Source: an uncultured Sunxiuqinia sp.
GTDB lineage: Bacteria > Bacteroidota > Bacteroidia > Bacteroidales > Prolixibacteraceae
Reading direction: 5' to 3'
Assembly: GCF_947495665.1 (NCBI RefSeq)
Contig: NZ_CANLZV010000010.1
Location: 95,992-159,991, forward strand
DNA: 64,000 nucleotides
The notes beneath the pieces were generated by a model. The model had not been told where the DNA came from, made no database searches, and saw only the letters and a program-made list of their open reading frames with translations. The translations under genes were made by a program, and so were the position numbers. Shown here one piece after another: positions 36,738-49,500 of the stretch (its first letter is position 1; each line of letters starts with the position of its first letter).

Positions 36738-37806
36738 GTTTTAAAAATCGTTTGTTTTTTCGTTCAATAATATGCTTCGCCAGCCGGTCCATCAGCTCTT
36801 TATCCTTCGGATTGTTCGACTTCGAAAAGCGGCAAACCCCATTACCTCCCTCATAATAGGCAATTGAAGCCTGTTCAAATACCCCGTTTTTATCATAGGC
36901 ATCGATATACGCTTCCAAACGAGTGCTGAAGCCAGACTCATGATCTGCCAGGGCCCGTCCATCAAACTCCATTTCCAATCCCATATTTTTTTCGCGGGCA
37001 AAAGCACAGGTTTGCTCCAGGCGTTCGTCGGCAATGTCTTTATTGAAAAAGTGGTTGGGCTGAATCCAGGCAAAGTCAAATTTGTATTCTGCCCAGTCTC
37101 CCCGTCCGGGGGCTGTCCAGTAAGGAATCCAGTAAAATTGGAGCCCTTGGGATCGAATGTAGTCACCTAATGGAATCAAAATATCGGCACAACCACGCAC
37201 ATCCTCATCCACCCAATAGAACCCTTTCAACTCAAGGTGCTGGTAGTTTTCTTGCTCGTAGCGTTCCAGAAAACGATCGATATACCATTTTCCGGCAGTC
37301 AGTCGATCTTCTTGCTTACGAAAGTCCAACTTTTGCCCATTTATTTCACCCCAATCTTCTTGATTCAATATGGGAGAAGGAATACCTGAAATTAATTTAT
37401 GCTTAAAACCGGGAGCTCCGATTTCTGAAATTTGATCTTCAATGCATTGATTTAATGCAGAGAAAGCTTTACCCTTTTCAAACCGGCGATCGAGTAACCA
37501 TTCCCATTCCGGCTTCCGCGCATTCAGTTTATCGTAGCCCGGGGCATAATTGCGTCCTTGTCCATCCTTGAACTCCAAAAACAAGAAGCCATCAAACAAC
37601 CAGTTTTTCTCCCCTTGTTGATTCTCATGCACCACATAAGGTAAGAACTGATCCTTTGTCCACTCCATCGGACGATGAGTTCCACCTTGGTAAATCAATA
37701 CCAGATCAGCAATATCTGTCTTCCCATAAGCCTCACTATCATTGGAAGTAGCGAGCACAGTCCACGATAAAAAAAGGGTATAAATCAATATCGAAAGGCT
37801 CATCAC
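36730..37806 (-). CDS. Exported DUF4855-like protein
   Basis: 358 residues with a signal peptide (about 1-20, LFLSWTVLATS). Matches DUF4855 features: DLVLIYQGGTHRPMEWTKDQF, PYVVHENQ, WLFDGFLFLEFKDG, the middle FYWVDEDVRGC, and AWIQPNHFF. A TIM-barrel glycan hydrolase-like role is suspected from the fold and its DUF4434 partner, but the reaction is unknown. First gene of a five-gene minus-strand operon ending with the MFS and SGNH genes. Confidence 0.8.
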   Translation of the reverse strand: MMSLSILIYTLFLSWTVLATSNDSEAYGKTDIADLVLIYQGGTHRPMEWTKDQFLPYVVHENQQGEKNWLFDGFLFLEFKDGQGRNYAPGYDKLNARKPEWEWLLDRRFEKGKAFSALNQCIEDQISEIGAPGFKHKLISGIPSPILNQEDWGEINGQKLDFRKQEDRLTAGKWYIDRFLERYEQENYQHLELKGFYWVDEDVRGCADILIPLGDYIRSQGLQFYWIPYWTAPGRGDWAEYKFDFAWIQPNHFFNKDIADERLEQTCAFAREKNMGLEMEFDGRALADHESGFSTRLEAYIDAYDKNGVFEQASIAYYEGGNGVCRFSKSNNPKDKELMDRLAKHIIERKNKRFLKHE

Positions 37807-38235
37807 TAAAGTTTTATTGGTTTAGGAGAGCTAAGTAAATTAAAATATTTTAGTTTTCAAGAACTATTTAATAAATATTTTTACTAACCCTAATGAGAGA
37901 TAACTCTTCAATCCCCTAAAAACCTCATTAAAAAGCAAAAGGCCATAGACTTACTGCTTAAAAGCATCCAATTGCAATCAGGTCATATGCGTTTTAGCTA
38001 AAAAGCGGAAATTCGAATATGAAGGGCTACGAACGCTCATACCAAAGGGCAAGAGCAAAAAAAATAAGAACAGTCACCTACAAAGAGAAAATCATTTAAC
38101 TATGCCTATCTCATCCTTGCAAAATGCAATAGAAGAACAACATGCTCATATAAAGTTGAAAGGCGATGAGAAACAATCGGAACCAACTGTTTTCCACCGC
38201 CTAATCATAAATTCATTAGACTGATCCGAGCCCCA
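37807..38235. other. Non-coding A/T-rich spacer
   Basis: About 430 bases upstream of the DUF4855 operon. Two tiny plus-strand frames (38019-38099 and 38102-38224; 26 and 40 codons) lie end to end but have no recognisable product. The operon promoter should be near 37810-37900; no clear TAnnTTTG is found. Confidence 0.55.
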
Positions 38236-39651
38236 TTAAAGTTGATAAAATTCCTCCCATCCTGCGCGGGGACGAGCGCCTGCAAGCAAGGCATTGGCCA
38301 ATGGGTTATTCGTAATTTGTTTCTTCTCGCGGTCAAAAATTAGCTTGGTATTCAGCCGCTGCGCCAACACGCCCAAACTAAAAACCTGGCTTAACGGACC
38401 GGCTACATCAAATGAGGAGCGACAGGACTCTTCCCCCTTGCAAGCCAGCAAAAAATTGGCAAAGTGGTTGGACGGACTCACTGGTACTTCAGGAAGCTTC
38501 GCTACCATCTCCTTGCCTTTTTCATCCGGAATAATGGATAAGGTGCTACCATGCGAGCTGCCTTTAAAAGTCAACTCCTTGCTGTAAATAATCTTGCCCG
38601 GATTCAATTTCGAAGGTTGAAGCTTGCCATTGCTGGCTGGTGGAATAGTTGGATCAAGCTCGGAAACACCATAGCCTTCCGGGACTTCAGGCACATTGTT
38701 CACCCCGTCGTACCAAGTAATGGTTACCGGAGGCATGTTGTCCCGTGCCGGAAATTTAAACGCCAAAGTAGAAGCCTGCGGAAAGAAAAACGGATTGTGC
38801 CCTTCAATTTTCAATGGATCAATCTCGTAGGGCAAGCCCAGGTTTAAAAATTCATGGGCGGTATCCATAATGTGAGCACCCCAGTCGCCCAAAGCACCCA
38901 TTCCAAAATCGTACCAGCAGCGCCACTGCCCATGCACAAAATCTTTGTGGTAATCATGATGTTGAGCTGTCGTCAACCAGGCATCCCAGTCCATCGTTTC
39001 CGGAACAGGCTCACCTGCAGGCCATCTGGTCATTCCGGTATCCCAACCATGCCAGCGCCGTTTCCCATTCATGTGGGCTGTTATGGCAGTTACATCTTTA
39101 ATGACCCCGGCTTCCTTCCAGGCCTTAAACTGAAAATAATTGGCTTCTGAATGGCCTTGATTCCCCATTTGCGTGGCCACCTTATATTTCTCAGCTCCTT
39201 TCATCATCAGCTCCACTTCGCCAAAGGTACGGGCCATGGGCTTTTCCACATATACATGCTTCCCTTGCGACATGGCCAGCATGGTAATTGGGAAATGCGA
39301 AAAATCAGGCGTTCCCACACTCACGGCATCAAACTGATTTCCCATTTTATCAAACAGTTCGCGAAAATCCTGAAAGCGGGCAGCCTCCGGAAATTTCCGG
39401 ATCACCTCCATGGTATGTTCAGCCCCCATGTCCACATCACACAAAGCGACCACGTTAGCCAGTCCCGTATCATGAAGCGCTTTAATGATAGCTCCTCCCC
39501 GGTGACCAATTCCAAAACAAGCCAAATTAACCTTATCACTGGGAGCAACGCTTCCAAAAGCCTTTCCCAATACCGTTGATGGAATGATGGTAACTCCGGC
39601 AGCAGCAGCAAAAGCAGTTCCCCCGGTCCGTAAAAAATCTCTTCGTTTCAT
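38236..39651 (-). CDS. Tat-exported Gfo/Idh/MocA family oxidoreductase
   Basis: 471 residues from the ATG at 39651, placed so that the protein begins with the twin-arginine signal MKRRDFLRTGGTAF; a longer frame starts at 39708 but would bury the signal. Rossmann domain about 40-165: ACFGIGHRGGAIIKAL (nucleotide loop), VALCDVDMG and VEKPMARTFGE (the EKP motif with Lys). The C-terminal half is the alpha/beta substrate domain with WDAWLTTAQHHDYHKDFVHG. Exported members carry their NAD cofactor folded before Tat export. Likely acts on a sugar or inositol derivative. Monocistronic between two non-coding stretches. Confidence 0.93.
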   Translation of the reverse strand: MKRRDFLRTGGTAFAAAAGVTIIPSTVLGKAFGSVAPSDKVNLACFGIGHRGGAIIKALHDTGLANVVALCDVDMGAEHTMEVIRKFPEAARFQDFRELFDKMGNQFDAVSVGTPDFSHFPITMLAMSQGKHVYVEKPMARTFGEVELMMKGAEKYKVATQMGNQGHSEANYFQFKAWKEAGVIKDVTAITAHMNGKRRWHGWDTGMTRWPAGEPVPETMDWDAWLTTAQHHDYHKDFVHGQWRCWYDFGMGALGDWGAHIMDTAHEFLNLGLPYEIDPLKIEGHNPFFFPQASTLAFKFPARDNMPPVTITWYDGVNNVPEVPEGYGVSELDPTIPPASNGKLQPSKLNPGKIIYSKELTFKGSSHGSTLSIIPDEKGKEMVAKLPEVPVSPSNHFANFLLACKGEESCRSSFDVAGPLSQVFSLGVLAQRLNTKLIFDREKKQITNNPLANALLAGARPRAGWEEFYQL

Positions 39652-40514
39652 AAGTTTATTTGTTTTATCGTTAGTTGCAAGCGAGACAAATTGGTTACTT
39701 ACCAACACACTTTTGCCGATTGCGTTCCTAAGATAGTAAAAGTGTATGGCTTATAATTTCATGGTCACGTATTGCATATGTAATTCTCCAATAAAAATTT
39801 GCCTTTTCTGGTAAGCTCTGGAAAAGGGTTCATAGGAATAAAGTTCACTTTCTCCCAAATAGAAAGAACAAAATTCGAACATAAAAACAAGATTAATCAC
39901 AATCCTTAACTCATTCAAGTGAAAGAACATCTTCTACAGAAATTGAATCACTTCACTCTTGCATTTCATTAAATTGAATGAAATGCGGCATAGCGTGAAG
40001 ATCCAAATTTGCTTTCAGAAAAAATTTAAATAAGTAATCGGCTTTTGCCCTCTATGAAAGAATCAAAAAACTGAATTTCACTGTGTCCACAAGGCTTCTG
40101 AAACAACTCACTCAAAGGCAGCTACAAATAAAGATAAGAATTCTTCTAAATAAAAACGCACCAGCGAAGAAATAGAATACAAGGGGTCACCTTTCTTTAG
40201 AAAAAAGAATTAAGGTTAAATAGAATGTATTAAAACTTATTCTTTATCTATATTTGACAAATGAATTGATCGCTATAGCTCAATAATAAACACCGGTTAA
40301 TAGAAGTCATACAAATGCCGATTAAAATTACTCAGCTTATTGCCATCAATTCAACCAAGACAGTATTAAGCTTAAGAGATTTACCCTCCCGAAATTCCAT
40401 ATCGGAAACGGTAGATTCAAGAAAATAATAAAATAAGCGCCCTTCCTGATTGTGAGCTAAGACAGCTAACAACTAAATGGCTGGGCGAACAACACGCAAG
40501 AATCGTTTTTTTTA
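39652..40514. other. Long A/T-rich intergenic region upstream of the giant surface protein
   Basis: About 860 bases without a supportable gene. TATATTTG at 40249-40256 fits a -7 box and would give a leader of about 250 nt for the plus-strand giant gene, but no -33 TTTG is at the right distance. The 5' half holds the Gfo/Idh/MocA promoter region. Confidence 0.5.
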
Positions 40515-43500
40515 ATGCCCCAGACAAATAAGATTCTTACAGCTGTATTGGGAGGAGTGCTATTGGTTTGTATGTTATTTGCGAAAGCCTCTTCTGAACT
40601 CCATTCTCCACCTAGTAGTGAAGAACCGGAAAACCTTGCTATTTCTAAAAACGAAGTTTCTGATTTTAATTCAACAACACCAACCACCAATTGGGTACAA
40701 TCAACAGCTGGACAACACATCCGCTCAACAACTAACGGAGGACCATGGAACGAAGCTACCACCTGGGAGGGCGGAATTATTCCCAACGCTGATGATGTCG
40801 TAACAATTACAAGCGGAGCTAGCCTGGTTGCTGAAGATATCCTTATCCAAGCATCCTTGACGTTGGAAGATGGAGCCGCACTGGAAGTAAGAGGCAACTG
40901 GACCAACAACGGGACGTTTACAGCAGAAACCAATAGCACTGTTAGTTTTACCGGAAGTATGGATGGGGCTATTAACGGAACATCGACAACTGTCTTCAAA
41001 CATCTTGTTCTCAATAAACAGGCAGCAAGCACGCTTCAAATAAATGCCCCCATCGAGCTGGAGGGAACCATTATACCTACCTCCGGGCTTATTCAGGTAA
41101 ATGCGACTGGAACTATCAACTGCACCTCCAATGCGGGTTTTACCATTGAGCCAAATGCCGGACTCATCTTGAATGGTGGCACCTTTAGATCCGATGCCAT
41201 CTACATCGAAAACAAAGGTTTATTCCAGGTAAGTAGCGGAACTGCAATTCTAGGCAGCACCTCCAACAATAGTCTGCTTCAAGACCATGAAGGAACGATG
41301 AACATTACCGGCGGATCTATTGACATTGCCGGAAGCCTTGATATTCGGGAAGGCAGCCTTAGTATTTCCGGCGGGATCATCAATCTCGCTAAAATTGGAC
41401 ACACAAACGACACAGAAGCCACCTTTCAGCTTCGTTCCGCTTCAACATTCAACATGACTGGCGGAACCCTTATCTTTTCCCAGGCTAATGACGCAAACTT
41501 TTCGGATGTTCTTATTCCGAGGGGTTCAGGATTAAAAGCCATCACCGGCGGAACATTTCAATTTGGCAATAGTCAAACGCCAGTTGCCAGCACTTTTCAT
41601 TTAGAAAGTGAAATCCCTCTTTTTAACATTGCAATCAAAGAGAGAAAGCAGGGGCACACCCTCGTCCTGCTAAATCCAGATGCGATTGATGGCAATAGCC
41701 AATTTGATCCAAATGGAAATACAATTCAAATGCCTTTATCAGCTTCATTTGGCTCCATCGATTTCCCGCTGGCTGACAGCAACAGCGATCAAATTCTATT
41801 CAATATCGAAGTCAAAGGGACAATTAATTCTGATGCATTTCTTGAGGTTACAACCGATGGGGTAAAACATCCGCAAAACAAAAACACAGACAACTTTTTA
41901 AAACGGTACTGGTTCATCAAAGTCAATGGAGTAACAGACCCTTTAGTGAGTTTGACTGCCAATTATGATAATGATGACATTCAAGGGAACGAGTCAGCAA
42001 TAGCGATGGGGCTATATTCTGAAGGCTCTTGGGAAAAAAGAGGAACCCTCGCCGCAAACGCTAACGCCCTTACAATTTATGATCTGCCAAGCAGTGAGTT
42101 TGCGATCTCAGGAATTACTGCAGCTCCTCCAACCGTAGTCATAACCCCTAGTGTGAATCCAATTTGCTTAGGAGAATCGACGACATTGACTGCAAACGCA
42201 ACGGGAGACCCAACGCTTACTTACGAATGGAGTAATTCTTCTACCCAGGACATAATAACCGTCAATCCAGCGGTCACGACCACCTACACCGTGAAAGTAA
42301 CCGATGGAAATGGTTTTTCTGCTGACGATCAAATCCAGCTTGACGTCCTCCCCTTACCAACGGTTACAATCCCGTCCAACCAAACTTATTGCAACGAAGA
42401 ATTAGCATCAGAGATCGCACTAAGCGGATCGCCTGCCGGAGTGGTATTTGACATTTCAGGTGGAACTGCTATTGGTTTGGAAGACCAATCCAATGTTACC
42501 GCAATTCCGTCATTTACGGCTACCAATATTACAGCGGCTCCGATTGAGGCAACCATTACAATTACCCCTAAAGCCAAGGACTGTATCGGTCCTTCGGAAA
42601 CCTTTACCATCACCGTCAATCCGACTCCCCAATTGTCTTCTCCTTTGGTTGATGACGCTTGCAGCGGAAGCCCCTTCAATTACACGCCAACCAGTAATAC
42701 CGAAAACGTTGGCTTCACCTGGACACGAAAAGCTGTTACCGGTATCACGAACTCTCAGGAGGAGGTGACAAAAAGCGGAACCGGAGTGATTAATGAAACA
42801 CTGATCAATCTTACTGCTGCTAATAAAACGGTAACCTATGTGATCGATATGTCGGCCAATGGTTGTACAAACACCCAGACTTTAACTGTCACAGTATTCC
42901 CTGCACCTGCCTTACTTAGTTCATTAGCACCGCCACCGGTTTGCAGCGGTTCTGTGTTCAACTACACAGCTGTACCATCAGTAAGTGGAACAGATGTAAG
43001 CTGGCACCGGAATGAGATTGAAGGGATTGCTAATGGCGAAGGACAGGCTAGCAGCAATATCATCTCTGAAACTCTGATAAACACCACAAACGCTATTATT
43101 GAAGTACCCTATACCTTTACACTATCCGCCAATGGCTGTACCGCTAGCCGGATTGTTCGGGTGCAAGTAAAGCCAACTGCTACGGTCGATCCCATAGCCG
43201 ACCAGGTCTATTGTCAGGGAGATCTTGTACCGGCAACCCTGCTTACCGGAGCGGTAAGTGGTACAAGCTTCAGCTGGACCAATAACAAGACTGCTATAGG
43301 CCTGCCTTCCAGCGGATCCGGCCCTACGAGTGTTCCGTCCTTTACCGCCACCAATTCAACATCTGCTCCCATCACAGCAACCATTACCGTAATTCCAACG
43401 GCCAACGGATGCACTGGCACACCCCTTACTTACAATATCACAGTCAACCCACTACCAACAGCTACGATAACGCCATCCAATAATTCGGTTTGCTTGGGTG

Positions 43501-46500
43501 AAGCAGCGTCAATCACTTTTACAGGAAGCAAGGGAACAGCGCCTTACACTTTTACCTATTCGCTGAATAGTAGCCCACCACAAACGGTGCAAACCGCCAA
43601 TGGGAATAGTATCAGTATTCCAATGGATACATCAACTGACGGTAGTTTCACCTACCAAATGATCAGCGTAAAGGATGCCAGCGCAAAGGCTTGTGAGCAA
43701 ACCCAAAGCAGTTCAACTACCATCACAGTTAACCCGTTGCCAACCGCCAGCATATTGGGTAACCAAATCGTTTGCCAGGGAGCTGGTTCGCCGGTGATCA
43801 CCTTTACCGGCGATAACGGGACAAGGCCTTATACGTTTACCTATCTCGATTACGAAGGAACCGAGAGAACCGTAAGTACAACTTCATCCAGCGATGTTGC
43901 AACAGTATCCGTACCGACCTCAATAAGTGGAGATTTCACCTATGAACTGTTGCGGGTAACCGATGCCAATACATGCGGCCAGAGTCAAAACGGGACAGCT
44001 ACCGTAAGCGTAAGTCCGTTACCAACTGCCACCATCAACGGCACCACAGCCGTTTGCCAGGGGGCTGAATCGCCGACAATCACCTTTACCGGAAACGGTG
44101 GAGAGGCCCCTTACACGTTCACTTACAAAGTGAATAATGGGGTAAATCAGCAGATTGTTTCCGATGCTTCAGGCAAAGCAACAATTAATCAGTCAACTTC
44201 CGCATCCGGGATATTCAAATATGACTTGGTAGCTGTTGCCGGAAATGATGACTGTGGGCAAAACCAATCCGGCTCGGTTTCGATCACCGTAAATTCAAGC
44301 CCCGATGCCGACCTTTCAGCCAATGTCTCCGAAGTTTGTCAAAACGGAACTTCTCCAATCCTTACTTTTACCGGAACAGCAGGAACCGCACCCTTCACCT
44401 TTATCTATTCCATCAATGGTATTGAGCAAGCTCCTCTGACTACAATTTCCGGAAATAGTCGAATCGTGAATCCGCCAACAACAGTTGCCGGGGATTTCAC
44501 CTATCGGTTAATTAGCGTAAAGGATGCCAGTTCGACCGCTTGCTCCCAGCCGATGACTGATGAGCTGACCATCACCGTTAAGCCTTTACCAACGGCTACA
44601 ATTACTGCTTCCAGCAATTCGGGTTGCCTGAACGACACTGAACCCGTAATCACCTTCACCGGCACGGGAGGCACCGAACCATATACGTTCCGTTACCGAA
44701 TAAACGGAGGGCCCATCCTTACAGAAACAACCACTTCGGGAAACACACTTAGCTTAACCATACCGACCAACACTACCGGCACTTACGTATATTCCCTCCT
44801 ATCCGTTGAAAGTGACAACGGCTGCCAAACCCCATACACACTAAGCGAAACCGTTACCATTTATCCGCTGCCCACAGCCACTATTAGCGGTACAACAACC
44901 GTTTGCCAGGGAAATGCCAGCCTAATCAGCTTTACCGGCTCGGGAAGCACACCGCCCTATACCTTTACCTACACCATCAATGGAGGAGCAGAGGAAACGG
45001 TAACAACAACATCGGGAAACACGGCAACTGTCATTGCTACGAATTCAAGCGATGGCAATTTCACCTATAACCTGCTGCGTGTGCAGGGTGCCACCGGCTG
45101 TTCTCAGGTTCAAAGCGAAAATGCAACCGTTACCGTAAATCCGCTACCTACAGCTACGATAGCCGTCAGCACTCCTTCGGTTTGTCAGGATGATTCGGAA
45201 CCAGTGGTTACCTTTACCAGTAGTGGTGGTACACCTCCGTACACCTTTACCTATTCGGTTGATGGCGGTACCAACCAAACAATTACGACAACAGGCAGCA
45301 ATGATTTTGCCACGCTCGATGTTCCCACCAACATCCCCGGAACATTTAGCTACGAATTAGTGAGTGTGCGTGATGCCAGCTCCACGGCGTGTGAACAGCT
45401 ACAAACCGGAAAGACAGAGGTGACGATCATTGAGAAACCAGTACTAAGCAGCGTACTAAGTCCGCCAGGAATATGTAGTAACACACCTTTTAATTATATC
45501 CCCACAAGTGAAACAGCAGGTACAATCTTCACATGGACTAGAGCCGAGGTGCCCGGAATCAGCAACTCGGAAGGCTTTGGGAATGACGATCCGGATGAAA
45601 TTCTAGACAATACCACACTTGATCCAATTCCTGTTACTTATGTATATAACCTAACAGCCAATGGCTGTACAAATCAGCAAAACGTAACCGTCATGGTTAC
45701 TCCAACTCCAACATTGACCAGTTCATGGTTTCCTCCAAACATTTGCAGTGGTTCTACCTTTTCATATACCCCTACCAGTTCTACTGGAGGTACTGCTTTT
45801 GAGTGGAGGCGCCCGGAAGTCACAGGAATCAGCAATACAGAACAATCCGGGTCCGGAAACCCCAATGAAGTTCTAATCAATACAACAGATGTCATTATTC
45901 CGGTCACCTATTACTACACGCTAATATCAAACAGCTGTGCCAATTTAGCTACCTATCCAGTTATTGTGAATGTGCTGCCGGCTCCCTCAGTCACCATTAG
46001 TCCTCAAGAACAACTCCTTATCTGCCCAGGCGAAAGTATCAACCTAACTTCTTCTTCCAGTGTGATTACAATGCCTCCAATTCTATTGGAGGAGAAATTC
46101 AATAGCTCAACCAACAACTGGGTGATAACAAATAACTCCTATGATGGCAACCCCTCAAATGCAACTTGGCGGCTACGCAATGACAAATACAGGCCTTCTC
46201 AGGGAGAGCCAAGAATATCTTCAAATGATAATAGTCAATTCTATTTATCAAATAGTGATGCACAGGGAAGCAATGGTACAACTTCAACAATATTACAGTC
46301 ACCCGCTATAAATACCATGGGATATACAAGTTTAACACTAAACTTTCACCACTACTACCGCCACTACTCTGGCTCAAGTGCACAAGTTGAAGTTTCAATC
46401 GATGATGTCAACTGGACCACTGTCAACACATATACTTCTACTCAAGGCGATGCCAACGCTTTTGACCATTCCTTCATAGATCTTAAAGATTATATTAATG

Positions 46501-49500
46501 AGTCGACATTCTACATACGGTTTAGATACGAAGCATCATGGGGATGGTATTGGGCTATTGATAATGTAACACTTTCAGGAACCTCAGAAACTCCAACAAT
46601 TACCTGGACTTCTGCCCCTACAGGAACAACCTTTATTCCTAACAGTGCCAACCAGACAGTATCTCCCAAAGAGACAACGACCTATACGGTAACTTACTCC
46701 TATCCTGGAATTGATTGTCCTGGAACCAACTCGACTACGGTGAATGTCCGACCCGAACCCCAGGTAGAGATTACCGCCAACTACTGCACCGGAAACGGGA
46801 AGATACAGTTAACAGCTACCGGTGGCTTCTCATCCTACCTCTGGAGCACCGGCGAAACGACCCAAAGTATTGAGGTGGACCTGGCCGGATACTACGAAGT
46901 GACCGTTACCGATGCCAATGGTTGTATGGGGAATGGCAATACGACGATTTCCAACAATTTGGTTGTCAATGGAGATTTTGAAGCAGGCAATACAGGCTTT
47001 ACTACGGGCTATGGCTATGCCGTTGATGGAGCCGGACAAACAGAGTTGTGGGAGGAAGGATTATATGCGGTGGGAACAAATGCCAACAACTACCACTCCA
47101 ATTTCTATGGAAAAGATCACACAAGTGGAAGCAGTAATTTCATGATTATTAATGGGAGCACCACCACACCTGTAAAAACAATTTGGGAACAGACAGTCAC
47201 TGTAACCCCCAACACAAACTACTATTTCAGCGCTTGGGGAATGAATCTAAATCCATCGTCTCCAGCTCGTCTTCGGTTTGAAGTAAATGGCATACAAGTA
47301 GGAACCATTGCAGATTTGAATATCGCCCCTAAACCAACCAGTGATGCTCAAGTTAACCAAAACAACTGGGTAAGATTTTACAGTCAGCCGCTTTGGAACT
47401 CAGGAACAAACACCAAAGCCGTTATCCGGATTATCAACCTCAATACAGAACCAAGTGGTAACGACTTTGGGATCGACGATATTTCCTTCGGTACGCTGGA
47501 TGCCACCCCCTTTGTTGCCCTGCCAACAGCCAATTCACCCTGCGAGGGCGGAACGCTGCAACTAACGGCCAATGTTACCGGAGGCAATGAACCAATCATT
47601 TACAAATGGAGCGGCCCTAATGGGTTCACCTCGACCGAAGTTAACCCATCCATCGCCAATGTAACACAAGCCCAGGCAGGAACCTACACCTTGGAATTAG
47701 TCGATTATTTCAACTGCCCCATAACCGCCCAAGTGGATGTCACTATAAACCCCATACCAATTACGACTTCTCCACAAACGACTTCCACCTGTAACGGTAC
47801 AGCCTTTGATTTTATGGCTCCGGGGATGCCTGCGGGGACTACCTATACCTGGACAGCACCTACAGGTAGCGGATTCACAGGAGGATCGGAGCAAACCATT
47901 CCCCAAACATCGGTGAGCCAAACGCTGATCAATACCACCACAGCGCCGGTTACGGCGACCTACCTGGTTACCCCCACCTCAGGTCCGTGTCTGGGGAGTA
48001 CGTTTACCCTCCATGTCCGCATTGACCCGGCTGCAACGGTTGATGCCGGTGAACCACAACAAGTTTGTGCAGGAGGTACCATCACGCTGAACGGCTCCAT
48101 TTCCGGGGCTGCTTCCAGCGCCTCCTGGAGCGCACCAAGTGGAACCTTCTCCAATACGAACTCGTTAACATCAACTTATACGCCTTCTATCTTGAGTGGG
48201 ACGGTGACGCTAACCCTGACCACCAACGACCCGACAGGCGATTGCCCTCCCATCTCGTCAACCGTTGACATTACGGTAACGGAACCTCCCCTTGTCAACC
48301 TGGTTTCTCAAACCAATATCAAATGTAAAGGCGATGCTACCGGGGCCATTGATGTGGCTGTCAACGGAGGATTACCCCCCTATTCTTATTTCTGGAATAC
48401 CGGTGCAACCACCCAGGATATTGCCAATCTGACCGCTGGCACTTATACCCTGACGGTAACCGATGCCAAGGGTTGTACCGACCAGCTTTCGGTTACGATA
48501 ACCGAGCCGGATCAGGCACTCAGGGCCACAATCTCGGATGTGATCAACGAAACCTGCGTGGAAACTTATAACGGAAAAGCGACTGTGACCGCTTCGGGAG
48601 GCACTGGCAACTACACCTACTCGTGGAACACCTCGCCCGTACAAAACACCCCAACAGCAACACTACTGGCCTCGGGCACCTACACGGTAACTGTTGCGGA
48701 TGAGAACGGCTGTACTGTAACTGCTGATGTGACTATTACCATTGAAGTCAATACACCTCCGGAGATTACCTGTCCAGCCGGCTTTGACGTGGAGGGATGC
48801 AGCATTCCGGCTACCATTAGCGGGCTGCTCTACAGCGAAACAACAGTTGAAATTACCGAGGCCGAATTCACTGCCACCGGAGCCAGTGCGGTTGACAATT
48901 GCGGCATCACCCATTATTATTATGCCGATACCCAAAGTGGCACCTGCCCGATTGAAGTGATTCGCACCTTTACCGTAGAAGACCTAGGTGGCTTAACTGC
49001 TGTTTGCACTCAGCGAATAACATTCGATGACAATACCGCCCCAGTCTGGACAACTGCTGCCGATGCACTGAACCGGACAGTGAATTGTGATGATCAGGCC
49101 GGATTAGATGCAGCACAAGCTTTATTCCCGGTTGCTGATGACAACTGCGACACCGATGTGACAAATAGTATCAAAATCAGCGGATCTTTTACACCTGGAA
49201 GCTGCCCCCAATCCGGCACCTATACCAACACCTGGACCGTGACTGATGCCTGTGGTAATGTTTCCGATCTCTACACCCAAACCATCACCATTGTAGATAC
49301 AGAAGCGCCTACCTGGGCAACCACGACAGGTGCATTGGATCAAACCATTTCGTGCAACGATCCGGCAGCACTGGCCGCAGCTCAGGCCTTGTTTCCAACG
49401 GCTGTAGACAATTGCGATGGCAACGTGACAAATCTTGTCAAAACCACCGGTACCTTAACGGCTGGTTCATGCCCCAATACCGGCACGATTACCAACAGCT

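Noticed and set aside
38019..38224. Two tandem mini-frames (26 and 40 codons) upstream of the DUF4855 operon
   Set aside because: Too short, no recognisable product, no promoter; could equally be chance.
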